Shown piece after piece: positions 59,801 through 64,000 of a stretch of DNA of 64,000 bases (position 1 is its first letter; each line of letters starts with the position of its first letter). The notes beneath the pieces were generated by a model, which saw only the letters and a list, made by a program, of their open reading frames with translations, did no database searches and was not told the origin of the DNA. Source of the stretch: Taenia hydatigena (lineage: Eukaryota; Platyhelminthes; Cestoda; Cyclophyllidea; Taeniidae); contig JADWOT020000005.1 in NCBI GenBank assembly GCA_036345935.2, positions 7,001,960 through 7,065,959 on the forward strand, in the 5' to 3' direction. The position numbers and the translations under genes were made by a program.

Positions 59801-61743
59801 ATATTATCGCCGAACTCATAGTGCTAATGTCCCACACCTGCTGTACAGAAAACGTGCAATAGTGTATCAAAATAACTTCATTTTTATTACTCTGTGTACT
59901 TCATTCATGCAGTTAAATCGTAACACGTGCTCGTGTTCATCGGGACGCTTGTGAACTCGGTGAATCAATTATACATATTTACGACACTCTCGAACCCTTT
60001 TCGAACATTGAGCAGCTCTGTGGCTAGTGCTAACAAGAGGTGCTATTTTCGGCCCTTCTCATCTCGACTCTGATAGGGTGGTAATTAAGAGAAAAAAGAA
60101 TTGATAGTATTGCATATATTTTTAGAATTTTAAAGAGCTTAGTCTCTATCCTGTCTCTTGAGTGCAGTAAAGCTATGTCATGTCATCTGTCATTTCAGTG
60201 CTTCTTTAATGAGCTCAAAATAGCCCAGTTACAGGGTGGAATAGTTTCCCGAGAAAAATACGCCAAAGAGTCCTGCCTATTAACAACGTTAAGTTGTCTG
60301 GCTCATTTGACTAGGATATAATCTACGGTCAGACCATTTTCATGCACCAATTTTGTTTGAACTCCTTCGTGTCATATTGTCTGGAATCTTTCAAACACAT
60401 ATGCGAAGGCTTCAGGTGGACAGACCGTCAGGAACCTTATTTTATAGAGGTTAATTCTTTACGACCCGGTAAGTAATAACATTTGATTAATCTATAATTT
60501 TATGGGGTTGGGAAATAAATAGACTGAAGAAGTATTTTCGCCTGTCTTAATGGGATCTTATTGCATATAATAAATGCCGAATCTTACGGTGAACTGCTAC
60601 ACTTTTTCACAAAGCCACTCAATTTCTACCAGTTTGTGGCAATTCAAGTAATAGACAGTGATTTAATATGCGTTTGATTTTAAAGTGTAAGACTAATAGT
60701 TAACTAAATCTTTAATACATGCCAACTTTACTTTTATCCCTGAAAGAAAGCGGAGCACTTGGCTAAATATTCAAATCAAGTTCTTCCGACTATGGATGGT
60801 CGTGGAATGATCGCTCGTATCTCACAGACAAATAGAGACCACGAATGGGTTAAGCTTTATAAAAGCTCTGATTGAAGTCGCATATGTTATGCAATTTTTG
60901 CATACAAACATGAATTTTTGCATGACTTTCAAAGCAAATTTTGCACAAAGCCATTGTGAAAAATGAAAACCGTCTTAACTCCCAGAAAAAAATAACACAA
61001 AGGCAAAGTAGCTTCGGTTTGAGTTAGAAAATCGAAGTTTTTGGTGATTTTAATTTTGAAGAGAACCCTACTGCCTAATGAAATGGATTGGAAGGTGTCG
61101 CAATACTTCTCAGCGCCAATTCGACTCGTCTTAGCATAGCATTGCGTGGAAGGGGCAAATTTTATTCAACGCCTATTCTGCAAAAATTGGGCGAAATTGT
61201 TGCAAAGTTAGAGCATCATCGTAGGGAGCAATTAATAGGTAACTTAAAGCCATAGTCCCTTAATGCCTTCTCAATCACTACCAAAAACTAGGATGCAGTC
61301 AGTGTTTGGGACAAAAAGTGAGCTAAAAGGTGAGACAAAACTTTTTGTCTTAGCAAAATCATTAAAATTTGTAAAAATACTGATTAGAAGACCAACAAAT
61401 ATTATTCAAAAGTGCTCATTAAAAATCTAATTTAGTCCGCGGTTGTGTTGACCTAGAGCAGAGGGTTAAAAGGAAAATACTATTACTGATACTAATACTA
61501 TTCCATGCTCTAATTAAATCGCTTGCATTCCATACAGGTTATAACAGAAATCTTGTAAAAACGGCATTTACAGACGCTATTAGTGCCTGCATACCAATTT
61601 CATTACCACAATCGCATACTTGTCACACCGTTTGCAAAACATCAGACTGCCGTGTAAGTGCATTGCTAGACTTTCGAGGAAAATGCAACCCACAAGGGAT
61701 CTACTGTTAAGCTATGTATGATGCGGAATTCAACATATGCTAG

Positions 61744-61957
61744 ATTGCATGCGCAAGAATGCAACGGTTGTTCAGGAGATGGCTCCCAGCAAACGTTCAC
61801 CAAACCCTCCAAACCTCATTTATGACTCACCTCTATGGCTTGGCGCCACTTTGATTTCGTGCGACCAAATCCAACAAAAAGGCACAACTCCTCCGGTTGC
61901 CCAGCCAAATCTCCGGAAAGAAGGGGTTATAGCAAGTAACAATGTCAAATCTGCGAG
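61744..61957 (+). other. exon-like open stretch 1
   Basis: The sequence follows a TAG acceptor-like site, is open in the frame reading CMRKNATVVQEMAPSKRS, and ends CTGCGAG before GTGAAT. Composition is Pro/Ser/Lys-rich, like a cytoplasmic tail. The polypyrimidine tract is poor. It may belong to a downstream gene or to alternative protocadherin tails. Confidence 0.25.
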
Positions 61958-62357
61958 GTGAATTTAGATAATTGATGACCCGTTCCTGTGGTACCGCTTG
62001 CTGGTACACCACCAAAACTAAGCGTGATCATAAAATTGCTTTCAATTTTGCAGCTATGTATGAACAGCGTCCCTCTCATGCACATTTACTTTAAATCAGT
62101 TTAGCTAGCTGATTGAGTTACACTTTTTTAGTGGTTTATAAGCATGTACCTTTGCAGCCAAGTCGTTATGTACTAAATTTGAGATGACTGTGCATTTGTG
62201 ATGGAATTTGTGGGTGAGTCTTGAAAAATGCGAGTGATTTAGGTTGCCATTAGACTTTTAACAAGCAAAAATGAGTAGAGGGTTTTTTAAGCTATTAACT
62301 GAAATATCCTTGTCTCAAAAGCTCTTGGAAGCTTGCTGCACTCTTTACCCTGTCTAG

Positions 62358-62449
62358 ATACTGCGAACCACAATTTCTTGCTTAAAGGGCAAGTGTTTAT
62401 GCGACATAAATATGGCACCATATCTGGTAACGCATGTCCATGTGCGAAG
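62358..62449 (+). other. exon-like open stretch 2
   Basis: A pyrimidine-rich acceptor (CTTTACCCTGTCTAG) and a strong donor (GCGAAG before GTGAGT) bound 92 nt that are open in two frames. It is short, so chance is possible, but both splice sites are good. Confidence 0.3.
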
Positions 62450-62658
62450 GTGAGTGGGTATTTGGAGGCGCAATGTGGAAGAGAGTCAAGATATGGGTTG
62501 GAAGCTCCTTCTCATGAAAGTTCGCCGCTCATTATTCATTAGGGACTAATTAAAACTAACTTTACCGAAGCCTAATTAGCATGCGGTTTAAGAGATGGTC
62601 AGCACCCATTCATGGGCGGTTAATTAGCATTCCTGTGTGGTAGGAGTGGTCATGACAG

Positions 62659-62836
62659 TCAAAGGCTCATTTGCACAGGAGTTTAGCTGCTGTGGGTGGA
62701 GGGGAAAGAGGCTTCGGGGATACGCTTCTTCACCGGGACTTTTTCTTTGGTCTGCGGCTAATTGCTTCTCGAAGAATGTAGTTGCAAAGGCATTAGAAGC
62801 TCCACTTACTCACCCACCTAAAGGGAAGCCTTGGAA
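62659..62836 (+). other. exon-like open stretch 3
   Basis: This open stretch (SFAQEFSCCGWRGKRLRGY...) ends CCTTGGAA before the strong donor GTGAGTACG. The acceptor is weak, so it could also be a first exon starting near the ATG at 62637 or 62652. No family is recognised. Confidence 0.28.
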
Positions 62837-64000
62837 GTGAGTACGCGTGAAGGAAGCATGCCTGAATTTCAATCGTTGTGAGCCCGCCTCTCACTTTGTG
62901 CAATTGTAAACACTGACGTGATGAAAGCAAGTGTCGTAACCTCAAATCAATTTAAGTAGTAATTATTCAGCACTTTGATAAGCGAGGTCGTTGTCCGTAT
63001 TTTCCATCGCTAACAAAACAAATGTAATTTTTTGGTTCACCACGAATAAAATTAATTTAAAAAGGCTTAAATTTTTAAGACAAATTACTAGCGACCTAAC
63101 AATTTTATGCATTGTCCCAACAAAATGTAGTTATTTTGCTCTAAATACGGCTCAAATGATAAATTACCCTTTTCGATGCTGCCAAGACTTCATTCTTCTT
63201 TCGCAGTAAAATATAAAGCTGCATTTCCATTAGTATAAAAAATGAATATTCAAAGCAAGAGGCTTCCGCCGGTGAGGGATTTTCTCGGAGACTTTACTGG
63301 CAACAAACATATCTCATGCCTACTGCATTCCTTATGAAAATTGTCCCTATCAATTATTTAAATGGTCGTATAGGCACGCAAGGAAGAGTTTAGCATCCAG
63401 CGATTTCTCTTAATAATTTGACATTGACTATGATTGAAAACTTTTTTTCGCATGAAAACCATTTTAGGGGATTAAATGTGATCAATGATACATTGTGCCC
63501 TGAGAAATGAAACACGTAAACCAGATGGAAATTATGCAAATGCAAGCCACGCACTGATTCACAGTGATTGGGAATGTTAATGTGTATTTTCACAATTAGG
63601 TAATTAGGCAGGAAAGCGTAATTTTTAGCCACAGAATGGATTATTTACTTAGAGGATGCGCAAAGTTAGTTGCCTAATAAAAACAGAGCTTCTCTCACAA
63701 CTGGTGCTTCGTTCTTTGAAATGGAAGAACGAAAACCTGACGTATCTTCCGATTGTTTGGGTCCAAATCTACCAAAAGTCAGGTATTCAATAATCTGCTT
63801 CTTATCTTCCAAGCACATTCATGTATTCGCATATTTTGTTTGAACCCCGTTAAAGTTCTGTTCGATGAAAATTATTAATATTTAAAAAAGGTGTTATTCG
63901 TCACAATTGAAAGAGTAAATAAGTTTTGGAGTACTGATGGAAAAGTGAGGCGGTACATGTAACCTGCTTGTTAAGGTTCTGCATTATAAAAAAGTTAAAA

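Larger units (their letters stand above)
56804..64000. other. 7 kb right flank, no assignable gene
   Basis: The stretch is AT-rich. Besides three exon-like stretches near 61.7-62.8 kb (listed separately), I see no extended coding frame, RNA gene or LTR copy. Confidence 0.45.

Noticed and set aside
1..64000. CRISPR arrays, operons, ribosome binding sites, phage or plasmid features
   Set aside because: The window is clearly animal genomic DNA with spliced genes; no regularly spaced direct repeats or prokaryotic signals are present.

Overview
This is eukaryotic genomic DNA, most likely from a flatworm and probably a cestode (tapeworm). It holds intron-rich animal genes, AT-rich non-coding sequence, and a mix of kilobase introns and micro-introns of about 29-46 bp. 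It also carries short non-coding LTR elements like the TRIM elements described in taeniid cestodes. The species cannot be fixed from sequence alone. There is no sign of bacterial or organellar organisation, and I see no CRISPR array, rRNA gene or convincing tRNA gene.

Layout, left to right. (1) 397-5064, plus strand: eight spliced exons of an unrecognised, low-complexity, Pro/Ser/charged protein of about 641 aa, possibly the 3' end of a larger gene. (2) 6597-33101, minus strand: a complete slit gene for the secreted Robo ligand. I traced 30 exons whose intron phases all agree and which add up to exactly 4701 nt (1566 aa). The product has a signal peptide, four LRR blocks with caps, six EGF repeats, a laminin-G domain, one more EGF and a C-terminal cystine knot. 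(3) 35408-42225, minus: a BRIP1/FANCJ-type XPD-family helicase in 13 exons, 2451 nt (816 aa). (4) 43279-46034, minus: CDK5RAP3 (LZAP), a UFMylation adaptor, in 11 exons, 1617 nt (538 aa). (5) About 46.6-50.8 kb: gene-free DNA with a cluster of short LTRs, including one LTR-internal-LTR element and three solo LTRs with 5-bp target duplications. (6) 53126-56764, plus: a protocadherin-like adhesion receptor in one long exon. (7) 56.8-64 kb: no assignable gene, but three exon-like open stretches with good splice signals near 61.7-62.8 kb.

The genes are functionally unrelated neighbours: axon guidance, DNA repair, UFMylation and cell adhesion. Slit, BRIP1 and CDK5RAP3 lie head-to-tail on the minus strand. 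Gene 1 converges on slit across a 1.5 kb gap, and the protocadherin points away from CDK5RAP3. The most interesting non-genic signal is the family of TRIM-like LTR elements. One complete copy sits in a slit intron and another lies between genes. Both have recognisable primer-binding sites and polypurine tracts, and no reverse transcriptase.
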